In this document: positions 1-11,661 of the stretch, piece after piece
Numbering within the stretch: the stretch's first letter is position 1
Layout: every line of letters starts with the position of its first letter
Assembly: GCF_003672135.1 (NCBI RefSeq)
Contig: NC_039519.1
Span: 7,998,001 to 8,062,000 of the forward strand
Direction of reading: 5' to 3'
DNA from: Ooceraea biroi
Lineage: Eukaryota; Arthropoda; Insecta; Hymenoptera; Formicidae
Length of the DNA stretch: 64,000 nucleotides
The notes under the pieces: generated by a model
The model's input: the letters and a program-made list of their open reading frames with translations, nothing else
Told to the model about the DNA's origin: nothing
Databases searched by the model: none
Made by a program: the position numbers and the translations under genes

Positions 1-1679
1 ACCCCGTTCACGTTTCTCTCTAGAGGTTTTATAGATCGGATTACCAGAAAGTGCACAAATACATTAGAACTGTTTGCTTTGTAACGTCTCACAACATTCA
101 TGGAAGAAATACTTTTCATTTTATTTTGCTTTTGCAAGGTACTGATGCAGTCAGACACAGATCTCTATCTTTTTGTCAATATAGATTTTTCTCTTTACTA
201 AACTTTTTGATATGAACGTGCTGTGAACGTTTTTGAAAAATGAAGATTGACGTTATGCGAAGTATCTTGAATTTTTCGGTTACATTTATTGCGAACATAT
301 GCCGATGTTTGCCTTCTGGCAACTATGCATGCTTTACGCTCATCTAGTTACTTTGCTCGCAATCAGTCGAACCCTCTTTCTTGTTCAGATGACCACGGAT
401 TGACCACCCTCCTCGCGTGAACGAAATCTACAATGAAACGAGCAGTTATTTACATAATCTTAAATTTAAATGATTAATCGCAAAAGCAAATTTTATCTTT
501 CGCACGTTATATGATAGATCGGTATAATAGTAATTTATTTTATTAATAAAAATAAGTTTCTGGAATCTGTTTTTGCTCCAGTGTATTGTATATTTAATTT
601 AGATACGAGATTAAGTATATATTTATTAGATATATATTAAAATATCTGATTTGATAGTTTGTCAGTTGTATAGTTATTTTTACAAAGCGGTGAAAATTTT
701 TATTACAATTTTGTTGGTAATGGCTACGTGAGGGATCTTATAGTTATTTCAGTGTTAATTTCAAATTGATAGCGCATATAGTTGGCACACGGCACTTCTG
801 GTGCATTGCATTGTCTTAAAGTGGTATATGAAGTGCATATAGGATGTGAGAACAGTTTAGCGGTATAGTTGGTCTGACGAGAGCCGAGAGAGATGTGGTG
901 TGAATTGGTAAGTTCAGTTGAGTTACGTTGAGAGCCGAACTTTCTCGTTAGTGATGGTAGCAATCCTCACTCGAACAGTTCAAAATTTTATGTTCTCGTA
1001 ATACGAAAATGAGCTTGAATTAAAAAATGTGCATAAGGATAAAAACGACTTATTTTTATTAACAATACAACGCTTTAAATAATTAACTTTAATGGATTAT
1101 ATTTCATATGTGCAGCAAATTCTAGATTTAAATCCATAAACATTTTCTGTCTGCATATATTCTTTATTTTAGCAATGTAATTGTTGTACAAATAAAGAAC
1201 ACAATTTTTGGCAAGATTTATAGTTGAGAAGAGCAATCCTGATGATCTAGGATCTAGGATCGTTTGTATACATTCCTAGATTCCAATAAGAGTAGGTGTG
1301 AACAGACTATTTCTGGTAATGAGGAATCTACTGGCTAAGCAACCAAGCATCCACTAGTCCATCTATCTAACCAACCCACGGTTCGTTCCCCCATACCTAT
1401 CCATTTCTACTTGCTCGCACACCCTTTCGACACCACCGCTGCGCTGGTACCGTTAACCCTCTCGCATGCCTCTGGCTTCATCACGTTTTAGCTTCCCCGT
1501 TAAACTCTGTCACCTCGCCTTCGTTTGTTGAAAGTTAAGAAGCAAGTAATAAAAAAACGAACAATGATATCTTTTTAACGCGACAAAACAAATTTTATTA
1601 TGTACACTAGTACAACACAGGCGCGCGCTATTTTATTTTTCAATATTAATAATGTTTTCGAATAATATCTATACAATTT
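1..1679. other. AT-rich intergenic or intronic DNA, no gene recognised
   Basis: Both strands hold only short, unrecognisable reading frames. A 79-codon minus-strand frame at 724-963 shows no domain and low-complexity composition. No RNA gene or transposon terminus was seen. The stretch ends where the satellite array starts. Confidence 0.6.
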
Positions 1680-3650
1680 TTTTCTTTTTCCGAGGAGTTC
1701 TGTGCTATTTATATTGTTATTTGGGATGTTGCCTAGAGTTCTCGATGATTTAAAATTCGTTAAATCAATAAATTAAAAAGTTCTAGCCCAAACAATTTTT
1801 TCTTTTTCCGAGGAGTTCTATGCTATTTATATTGTTATTTGGGATATTGCCTAGAGTTCTCGATGATTTAAAATTCGTTAAATCAATAAATTAAAAAGTT
1901 GTAGCCCAAAAATATTTTCTTTTTCCGAGGAGTTCTGTGCTATTTATATTGTTATTTGGGATGTTGCCTAGAGTTCTCGATGATTTAAAATTCGTTAAAT
2001 CAATAAATTAAAAAGTTGTAGCCCAAAAATATTTTCTTTTTCCGAGGAGTTCTGTGCTATTTATATTGTTATTTGGCATATTGCCTAGAGTTCTCGATGA
2101 TTTAAAATTCGTTAAATCAATAAATGAAAAAGTTCTAGCCCAAACAATTTTTTCTTTTTCCGAGGAGTTCTGTGCTATTTATATTGTTATTTGGGATATT
2201 GCCTAGAGTTCTCGATGATTTAAAATTCGTTAAATCAATAAATTAAAAAGTTGTAGCCCAAAAATTTTTTCTTTTTCCGAGGAGTTCTGTGCTATTTATA
2301 TTGTTATTTGGGATATTGCCTAGAGTTCTCGATGATTTAAAATTCGTTAAATCAATAAATTAAAAAGTTGTAGCCCAAAAATTTTTTCTTTTTCCGAGGA
2401 GTTCTGTGCTATTTATATTGTTATTTGGGATGTTGCCTAGAGTTCTCGATGATTTAAAATTCGTTAAAACAATAAATGAAAAAGTTCTAGCCATTAAAAT
2501 TTTTTTCTTTTCCGAGGAGTTCTGTGCTATTTATATTGTTATTTGGGATGTTGCCTAGAGTTCTCGATGATTTAAAATTCGTTAAATCAATAAATGAAAA
2601 AGTTCTAGCCATTAAAAATTTTTTCTTTTTCCGAGAAGTTCTGTGCTATTTATATTGTTATTTGGGATATTGCCTAGAGTTCTCGATGATTTAAAATTCG
2701 TTAAATCAATAAATTAAAAAGTTGTAGCCCAAAAATATTTTCTTTTTCCGAGGAGTTCTGTGCTATTTATATTGTTATTTGGGATGTTGCCTAGCGTTCT
2801 CGATGATTTAAAATTCGTTAAATCAATAAATTAAAAAGTTCTAGCCCAAACAATTTTTTCTTTTTCCGAGGAGTTCTATGCTATTTATATTGTTATTTGG
2901 GATATTGCCTAGAGTTCTCGATGATTTAAAATTCGTTAAATCAATAAATTAAAAAGTTGTAGCCCAAAAATATTTTCTTTTTCCGAGGAGTTCTGTGCTA
3001 TTTATATTGTTATTTGGGATGTTGCCTAGAGTTCTCGATGATTTAAAATTCGTTAAAACAATAAATGAAAAAGTTCTAGGCATTAAAATTTTTTTCTTTT
3101 CCGAGGAGTTCTGTGCTATTTATATTGTTATTTGGGATGTTGCCTAGAGTTCTCGATGATTTAAAATTCGTTAAATCAATAAATGAAAAAGTTCTAGCCA
3201 TTAAAAATTTTTTCTTTTTCCGAGAAGTTCTGTGCTATTTATATGGTTATTTGGCATATTGCCTAGAGTTCTCGATGATTTAAAATTCGTTAAATCAATA
3301 AATGAAAAAGTTCTAGCCCAAACAATTTTTTCTTTTTCCGAGGAGTTCTGTGCTATTTATATTGTTATTTGGGATATTGCCTAGAGTTCTCGATGATTTA
3401 AAATTCGTTAAAACAATAAATGAAAAAGTTCTAGCCATTAAAATTTTTTTCTTTTCCGAGGAGTTTTGTACTATTTATATTGTTATTTGGCATATTGCCT
3501 AGAGTTCTCGATGATTTAAAATTCGTTAAATCAATAAATGAAAAAGTTCTAGCCATTAAAAATTTTTTCTTTTTCCGAGGAGTTCTGTGCTATTTATATT
3601 GTTATTTAGCATATTGCCTAGAGTTCTCGATGATTTAAAATTCGTTAAAA
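1680..3650. repeat. Satellite array, about 17 units of 117-118 bp
   Basis: A unit with the conserved core CCGAGGAGTTCTGTGCTATT recurs at 1690, 1808, 1925, 2042 and so on to about 3575, so the period is 117-118 bp. The last unit is cut off inside the motif AAATTCGTTAAAA at 3650, where GC-richer unique DNA begins. Units differ mainly in a variable tail: AGCCCAAACAA, AGCCCAAAAATA or AGCCATTAAAA types. Two slightly different ATTAAAA-type units occur next to each other three times (about 2400-2630, 3000-3230, 3350-3560), hinting at higher-order copying of multi-unit blocks. There is no open reading frame running through the array. It is AT-rich with long T runs, as expected for an insect satellite; no match to a named family is claimed. 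Confidence 0.93.
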
Positions 3651-6221
3651 CGCGAAGACAGCCGCGCGATGGTAATCCAAACTGAACATAACGCACAACG
3701 CGAATCGAGATAACCAATCAGTTTCGCGGAAAAGAGGCCTCACCTATTCGATAAAAAAGAACTTCACGAAGTTAACAAGTCTCTTTTAGAATAGGAGGAT
3801 TGCGGAATTATAAATAAGTATTAACAAATGTATATTAAATAGTACAATATGAATCTAATCATTTATTATTCAACGCGATGTGAAATTAAACGAGTGTAGA
3901 CTAATTGCAAGGAAGATTTAGAAAACTTACTATTTTGTTTAGAACAAACAGTAAAAGATGAATATATATTTTAAGTTGACGAGGTATAAATAGATAATCA
4001 TCAACAATATTAATTATATTTGTATTATATTAAATTATATAAAAAATCTTTATTATTTGTCCCAGACATGATAGAACTAAACGCGATGATTTGCTATCGT
4101 GCCGTTGCTTTCACATTCAGATTTCTGGTGGTTGATATGTTTCAGTTAACTTCTGATGCTTCGAAAACCCGACGGATAGTTGCAAGGAAACTGTCAGAGC
4201 TGAAGAGGACGGAGACAGGAGGGAAGAGAAGAGTAGCGAAGAAGGATAGGCGAGGGTGAGGGGATGAAATCGACGACGAAGACAGTGCGACGAGCGATAC
4301 GGAACCAGAGGAACGAGTACTCGCGAGAGCGGAAGCGCAAAGGAATCCTTTTGGTAGAAAAAGCGTAGACGCGGATCGCGGTTGAAAGGATTCCGCGGAT
4401 TAAGACGCGATAACGAGCTTCGTTCACTCTCGAAAAGCCGTCCTTAAGAGGATCACGGCACGATTGCGCGGTGATTGGCTGATTATCCGGCAAAGTAATA
4501 CGCCGGTTTATTGTTTCCCTGATCTGACACTTCAACCCTCGGAGATAAGAGAGACCTCTCCACTCCGTTGACACCCTGTCGGTGAGAGAGATGAAATCGC
4601 GAGAGGCTGCGAGGATTAAACCGCGATGTATTAAGCGCGTTAGCAATTAGACCCATTGTGGTGTTGAAGTGACGTAACGCTACAAAAGATTTTGTACATT
4701 TTTATTTGCATTTATCTCGCACCCTGTGAAGCGACGTCGGTTGCGCGCTACCGTCATCTGGACTTTACACAATTCGTTGATTCGCCTAATACTTTTGTGT
4801 GAGTAAAATCGTGGAGTAAGCGTTTATTATGTGTACTTTTAGGGAGTGATATAAAAATAAGTTGTCGAATATTTTAGGGGAGATTTTTGGGAGATTGTTA
4901 CAATTTAAATAAATTTATATTCTATAATAATATTTTATTACAGAATAATGTTGAGCATTAAATTTATTATAACGCATTGATATATCGTTTTATTAATCAG
5001 ACTATAATATCACACATAGTTGCTTCTTTTTTATTATTATCGCTAAAAGAATTATGTAATAAAACATGCATTAAAAATTATGATTCAAGCAATACTTAAT
5101 GAAAATTGGCAGTTCGATATGACGATGAAAAAGGACACCCTGATCGGAAGACAATAGCCTTCAACACCCCCGAAGGGACGAGACCTTCATATCCACGTCA
5201 CGTCACCTATTATTGCGTTAACAGCTAATCATCCACGATCCCTTGTTCCACCACGTTATGGGATCCCAAGAGGGTGAAACCCAGACAGTGGATGCGGAAA
5301 AATGATGGCAACTCCACGAAATATTCGTAACTTCCCCCGTAATCGTATCACGGATTGAAACCTGTCGTGACCCCACGCTATAACGGTGTTTTCAGAGAGG
5401 AGTCGCGGAGAACATTTGCATGTGCGAATTCACGTCGTGACTGATTCCGGTGCCCGTTCCACGGAATTTCCGGTCGATGCCCGAAGACGCCGGAACGATT
5501 GCGCGAGGGCGGAAGATTAGGGACGGGACCGAGTGAGGACGGATTGTTATACCTAAACAAATCACGAGATTGTTTGCAGTGGCATCGTTTCACGCATGAG
5601 GCCGTCGCCGAGGCCGTTCTTTATTCCTTTCTCGAGAGTCGATGCCACTCGAGCGAGCTGGAGTGTAGGCGAATGCGAGGAGGGCTGCTCTCTCCGGTCG
5701 TCGCCGCGCCGGTCACCCCCGCGGGCCGGGTGGCTTTGATCTGTGCCGGAACTAACCCCGCTGTTATTTTATCCACTTCGACGATGCTCCAGAGACTGCG
5801 GGACTCCGCCGCCCGTTCAGTCATCACCGGCAAAGGAATGACGCCCGCGCGATTGTTTTTCGGTCTCCACGGCCACTCAACGGAGTCAAGATTTTTCTCT
5901 CTTTCTCTTTATCTCTCTTTTGGGTTTATGTTTATCAAAGCAGACGCAGTCTTGTTAGAGTTCAAGACTCGCGAATGCCGCCGTTCGAATTAATTCAGGG
6001 TACCAAATAGCTTGCCAGAAGATCCGAATAGATTCAGCGTCCACATTTATGAAATGATCCTCGAAAGTCGCCAAAAATAGCCGTACATCGTCTCATCATG
6101 GAGAATGATGAAGTGGTTTCCGGGTGTGTGTCTTTCCATTATACGATTGTCGTGTGTAATTAGAGGCCCGGTTGCTAAACCAAGTCTAGTAGGCAAGTAG
6201 GTTGACTTCTAGTTACCACTC
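3651..6221. other. Unique DNA with a GC-rich patch; no supported gene
   Basis: The stretch after the satellite contains a perfect TATA-like octamer (TATAAATA at 3985-3992), but no plausible transcript start or coding exon follows. A CpG-rich patch at about 5,380-5,990 holds overlapping open frames on both strands (for example 5499-5993 plus and 5378-5593 minus). None starts with ATG at the open end, none shows a domain, and frames open on both strands are what GC-rich DNA gives by chance. It could be a distal promoter or untranslated exon of a gene outside the window. Confidence 0.4.
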
Positions 6222-7170
6222 ACAAGTAACACTACCCAAGTGTCACACGCCGATTTTGATAAGCTTTGAATATGTTGTTATCTAGGTCAAAATATGAGAT
6301 ACATATTTTTTTATATCGGCCCGTTTTGCCATTAAGGGGGTGAAACACCCTCTTGAAAAAAATCGGGTTTTATATTTCTTAGCGAATACCGTCGAAACAA
6401 TAAAACATATAAGAAAAAGTTTCAAGTAAAAGTTTTATGGATTCTAATGTACTTTATAACAGTGCAATCAGATTTTTCGAAAATGTCATATTTTTCGAAA
6501 TTCCTTTCCCCCTCCACAATTTTTGAAAATTTTAAAATTTATCTTTCAGCAAAACTTCAAGCATATTTAACGACAATTCAACCATATATGATAAGGTCAT
6601 ATTCTGAAAACGCATTTTTCAAAAATAAGCTAAAAGTACCTCTATATCGCTACATATGCGCCCCGTCCGTATTCTCGTATTTAATACGCTAGTTACTCCT
6701 GGCAACAGTTTTTTCGCACAGAGATAACAATGAAGTCGGGGGATTACTTTTAATTAACAAAATAAGTCAGGTTCTCGCCCTCTGCCGGACCCAGAAATGG
6801 TCAACGTAGAGCTGACAAGAAAATTTTACTTTTCTTATTTTTTTCAATATTTCTAAATTTGTTTGTTTTTGCTCTATAATTGCATATATACTAACATTTC
6901 TTATAAATCTGATTGCACTGTTATAAAGTACATTAGAATCCATAAAACTTTTACTTGAAACTTTTTCTTATATGTTTTATTGTTTCGACGGTATTCGCTA
7001 AGAAATATAAAATCCGATTTTTTTCAAGAGGGTGTTTCACCCCCTTAATGGCAAAACGGGCCGATATAAAAAAATATGTATCTCATATTTTGACCTAGAC
7101 AACAACATATTCAAAACTTATCAAAATCGGCGTGTGACACTTGGATAGTGTTACTTGTCAGTTATGGTTG
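6222..7170. mobile_element. Non-autonomous DNA transposon with about 250 bp terminal inverted repeats
   Basis: The left end reads ACAAGTAACACTA followed by CCAAGTGTCACACGCCGA, and the right end is its inverted copy (TCGGCGTGTGACACTTGG at about 7,127-7,145, then TAGTGTTACTTGT). The inverted match continues inward for roughly 250 bp, to about 6,475 on the left and 6,903 on the right, with few mismatches. The roughly 430 bp between the repeats has an 81-codon frame (6447-6692) with no recognisable domain, so this copy has no transposase. A second, more damaged copy lies at 46,836-47,890. Superfamily not assigned: no clear target-site duplication was seen. Confidence 0.85.
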
Positions 7171-7250
7171 TATGCATTTTAACGATGAGTAGTCTGGAAG
7201 AGCAAGTATAATTCGTCATCGTAGATACTGCATCGTATTGTTTCCAGAAT

Positions 7251-9259
7251 TTAAGGGGGAGCCTGCTTTAGAACGCTGAAAATAAGGTATATTTTACGAA
7301 TTGTTTTTGGAGAAACTATACAGCGGATCATTATAAAACTTTGATGCATTTATTAGTACATGTTTAAAGATAAAAAAATTATTTTTTGGTTTGAATATAT
7401 CGCTTGTAGAGGTCGTCCTGGAGAAATCTTAGTGCAGCCGCGTCGCCGCCATTGCAAATTGGTGAGCATTCTCCTGCCTCCAAATTTCGTCCAAACTGAA
7501 AAATTGAAATATGTTCTCGTTATTTATGAATTCCCATCGTCGATGAACCAAAGAGAGAAGAAAAAAGTTGAAAAGTGCCAGAATGGTGGAGCTTAGAACA
7601 CAAAAGTACGATTTTTAGGCAAAGTTTTTGAACTTTTTCATGCAAAAGTAATTGTTTAACTTAATGTTTTTATAAATATTAAAGGTTCATCGACGATGGG
7701 AATTCATAAATAACGAGAAAATAGCACGGGTGTTTACTGGCAGTCAAGGAGACTTTTAAATGCTTTGTTCTTCATTATCAATAATTTATTATGCGCGCAC
7801 GCGCGCGTGTATGTGAGAGAATATATTAAAATAAATATTGTTATACAATAAAATTATTTCAGTAGTAAAAAATAATTTCTATAATATATTCGATTAAGGG
7901 GGGAGCCTGCTTTAGAACGCTGAAAATAAGGTATATTTTACGAATTGTTTTTGGAGAAACTATACAGCGGATCATTATAAAACTTTGATGCATTTATTAG
8001 TACATGTTTAAAGATAAAAAAATTATTTTTTTATTTGAATATATCGCTTGTAGAGGTCGTCCTGGAGAAATCTTAGTGCAGCCGCGTCGCCGCCATTGCA
8101 AATTGGTGAGCATTCTCCTGCCTCCAAATTTCGTCCAAACTGAAAAATTGAAATATGTTCTCGTTATTTATGAATTCCCATCGTCGATGAACCAAAGAGA
8201 GAAGAAAAAAGTTGAAAAGTGCCAGAATGGTGGAGCCTAGAACACAAAAGTACGATTTTTAGGCAAAGTTGTTGAACTTTTTCATGCAAAAGTAATTGTT
8301 TAACTTAATGTTTTTATAAATATTAAAGGTTCATCGACGATGGGAATTCATAAATAACGAGAAAATAGCACGGGTGTTTACTGGCAGTCAAGGAGACTTT
8401 TAAATGCTTTGTTCTTCATTATCAATAATTTATTATGCGCGCACGCGCGCGTGTATGTGAGAGAATATATTAAAATAAATATTGTTATACAATAAAATTA
8501 TTTCAGTAGTAAAAAATAATTTCTATAATATATTCGATTAAGGGGGAGCCTGCTTTAGAACGCTGAAAATAAGGTATATTTTACGAATTGTTTTTGGAGA
8601 AACTATACAGCGGATCATTATAAAACTTTGATGCATTTATTAGTACATGTTTAAAGATAAAAAAATTATTTTTTTATTTGAATATATCGCTTGTAGAGGT
8701 CGTCCTGGAGAAATCTTAGTGCAGCCGCGTCGCCGCCATTGCAAATTGGTGAGCATTCTCCTGCCTCCAAATTTCGTCCAAACTGAAAAATTGAAATATG
8801 TTCTCGTTATTTATGAATTCCCATCGTCGATGAACCAAAGAGAGAAGAAAAAAGTTGAAAAGTGCCAGAATGGTGGAGCCTAGAACACAAAAGTACGATT
8901 TTTAGGCAAAGTTGTTGAACTTTTTCATGCAAAAATAATTGTTTAACTTAATGTTTTTATGAATATGAAAGGTTCATCGACGATGGGAATTCATAAATAA
9001 CGAGAAAATATTTCAATTTTTCAGTTTGGATGAAATTTGGAGGCAGGAGAATGCTCACCAATTTACAATGCCGGCTGCACTAAGATGCCTCCAGGACGAC
9101 CTCTACAGGCGATATATTCAAATAAAAAATAATTTTTTTATCTTTAAACATGTACTAATAAATGCATCAAAGTTTTATAATGATCCGCTGTATAGTTTCT
9201 CCAAAAGAATTCGTAAAATTATACCTTATTTTCAACGGTCTAAAGCAGTCCCCCCTTAA
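7251..9259. mobile_element. TTAA-flanked fold-back element with tandemly amplified 644 bp units
   Basis: Units start TTAAGGGGG(G)AGCCTGC at 7251, 7894 and 8538, so the period is 643-644 bp. The last segment (8538-9259) is a complete element: a left TIR of about 300 bp, a short middle, then the inverted TIR ending in CAGTCCCCCCTTAA at 9259. The first two units contain the left TIR, the middle and the inner edge of the right TIR, followed by about 190 bp of other DNA (including a GCGCGCACGCGCGCG tract) before the next TTAA start. A 78-codon frame (MFKDKKIIF...) is repeated in each unit at 7360, 8004 and 8647 but is only TIR sequence read through and resembles no known protein. TTAA at both ends would fit a TTAA-targeting superfamily such as piggyBac, but no transposase is present to prove it. 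Same family as the array at 58,847-61,220. Confidence 0.9.
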
Positions 9260-10751
9260 TCTTCTGTTGTTTTAAAAAGTGGAGGACTCTTCAGTCTGTC
9301 TGCTTCTCTTCTTCACGTATACTTATTATTTAATTAGAGATTCGGTTTTAATGTCTGCTAAATCGCAGTCATGCGTAAATGCATAATTTAAATGTCTGAT
9401 TCTAATGAATTTTGGAGGAAAAGCTAATAATGAAGGAAACGGTCAGTAAAACGGAATTGGTGAGTATCCTAAGCAACTAAATCATAACGATTTTACATCA
9501 TGCTACACGAAGGCACTTTGAATTCGCGCGTTCACAAATGCGACCGCAGCTATCCGACTTTCGGCTAACGATTGCGCCGATGCTCTCACGTAATCGCACC
9601 TGGTGCCTGGCTTAAGGAGGACAATTAGATGACGTGGTGTGCGCGGTGGTAACATCGACTACGGATTCTCCATATTCATGGGAGAGATCAGCGCGCGTTT
9701 AGACGGGGGATATGCCGGTGAGTTGATCAAAGGCCGCTCGACTGCGATGCCAGGGTCCTCACAGCCCCTGCGCGAACCTCTCGCTCTTTATTACTCAAAC
9801 AACTCACCCGGCCGCCCGAAGTTCAACTGTACTTTTCAAATAATGACCCCGTCATATTGTATACCTTTGCATTTTTGCATTAACAACTCGGCGCTTTCTT
9901 TAATGTTTCAAGATCGACGGCGGCCACACGACGGGGGTGGAGGAAAGCGCTGGTGCTCTCGAAGGGGCGATACAGGGAGGCAGGAAATGAGAACCATTCA
10001 TGGCGAGATTTTATTGGAACTGCCTAATGTTTGCTAACAAGTGGACGCATTGTCGCACACTAACAAAGATCGTGCATCACTATCCACATTCTTTCCTGTG
10101 CAATTATGCCAGAGATTTGCATTGCTGCATCGTGCAGTTTTTATTAAATATTAAAATTTGTATTTCTATAAAAGTTGTTTCTTTAAATCTTTATATTTAT
10201 GTAATACACGAGTCAATTTCGGCGCATCTTGCACTGCTTTTGTTGTAAAATTAGTAGCATGCGCTCGAGGATAAACGAAAGAGAATATTCCGATGGAAAA
10301 AAGAATAAACGAAAAATAAAGTTATTTACATATTTGCGGAAGCCAACATTCCGCGCGAAAGAAAGAGGGATGGCAAGACGCGAAGGGTTGAGCAGATGGG
10401 CCAAGAGGCTCCAATTTGCGTGATGGTTGCTGCGTCTTTCCAGGATCACCGTAATCTTTCGTTGGGAGAGGAGAGTAAATTTTATCGCATTCCCAGACGT
10501 AAAAGGACGAGCAGGATGGTAGAAACCTTCGGCTTTGTCAAAGGGCCAGCTTTATAACCTTTTATACTCATGTTTGCAGACTGCGAACGAGGTACGTTCG
10601 CGAAGAGAGGAGTCAGGAAGATATCACTGCTACTGCTGCGTCTACCACCCTCCCGACCTAGCTACTGACTTTTCCAAGACATGATTAAATGATGGTGCGT
10701 CAAGAAATTGTGAACGCGACACCTTGTAATTAGGATATCTCTAATGAAATA
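9260..10751. other. Unique DNA, no supported gene
   Basis: A moderately GC-rich stretch with a 132-codon frame at 9639-10037 and smaller ones. No domain, no convincing start or splice pattern. Nothing else recognised. Confidence 0.4.
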
Positions 10752-11661
10752 GAGGAAAGTCCCCGATTATGAGATACCATATCGATTTTGCCGAATGTAA
10801 GGAAGTCTATAGGCAGAATTTTAAAATGTAATACGTTATCTTGAAGAGAATTTAATAAGCTTTAGGTTGGTCAAATGAAAAATCTAATTTAAATATTATT
10901 TTTTCTGAAAATTAAAACACTTTGAAAAAGAGCTTTACGCAGGATCGAGAAAGTGTGCTCCTAATATAAGATGCCTCGAGAAATCGGTGTTAAAAGTGCA
11001 AAATACATCAGTATTGCAATTAAAAAACTTTATTAAATAGTTTTATAAAAATACTGCTGCCACAGCCTTCGCCAAATCTTCACGGTTCCACTGTCGACGC
11101 TTCCTCGTATCTCTAACCTCCATAGTCAGATTCTATAAAAATTAAATACACAAAAATACGTAATATAAATTCGTATTAACTTTTCTTTAACCTTAACGTA
11201 GTATTTTCTTTCTTTTTATTACACTACATAATCTTTATATTCGAGCAATAATTATCTCATATTAAGAGTACGCTGAATATCTCATTATACGAGCCACACG
11301 CCCAGCGGTTCCGCGATCATGAAATCTAACCTCTACAATTAAGCAATTCAACAAATCGCGTATTTTCCTGTTACTACGATTCTACTCTATCATTGCATAC
11401 TGAATTTATTGCCAACCATTTCTTTATTATATAATAAACAAGGTTTAAAGACGTACCTCAAGTTCCTTTGACATGTTCACAATTTCACAAACCTTTTCTT
11501 GCAAAGGCTAAACGCAATAACGAACAATGAATTTTTCACTAAATACATTTTACACCAAGAGTAATAAGATCATGGTGGAACTAACAGATAGTGCTCACTA
11601 GTTTAGCAGAAACCCCATTATCTCATATTAGGAGCATATCTCATAATAGGGGATTCTCCTC
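10752..11661. mobile_element. Candidate TIR element whose right end seeds the 535 bp array
   Basis: The sequence AGAGGAAAGTCCCCGATTAT at about 10,752 is the imperfect inverted copy of ATAATAGGGGATTCTCCTCT at about 11,642-11,661; over about 26 bp there are roughly four mismatches. Both ends are preceded or followed by a similar ATCTCTAAT block, so the inverted match may extend outward. Related motifs (CTCATATTAGGAGC-like) occur inside at about 10,950 and 11,250. No transposase frame is visible. The right terminus lies inside the first 535 bp tandem unit. The element boundaries are an inference from the inverted match only. Confidence 0.5.

Noticed and set aside
1680..3650. CRISPR-like array
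   Set aside because: Units are contiguous 117 bp repeats without unique spacers, in a eukaryotic context.
3985..3993. TATAAATAG as a core promoter
   Set aside because: A perfect TATA box by sequence, but in AT-rich DNA with no coding exon or initiator found downstream.
4194..4646. 150-codon minus frame as a gene
   Set aside because: Arginine/serine-rich with no domain; opposite strand also open at 4020-4259; no splice or start support.
5499..5993. 164-codon plus frame in a GC-rich patch, as a gene
   Set aside because: It opens with TTG, overlaps an open minus frame and contains no recognisable domain; GC-rich DNA gives such frames by chance.
7360..8883. Repeated 78-codon frame (MFKDKKIIF...) as a conserved protein
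   Set aside because: It is read-through of a terminal inverted repeat; its near-identity comes from DNA duplication.
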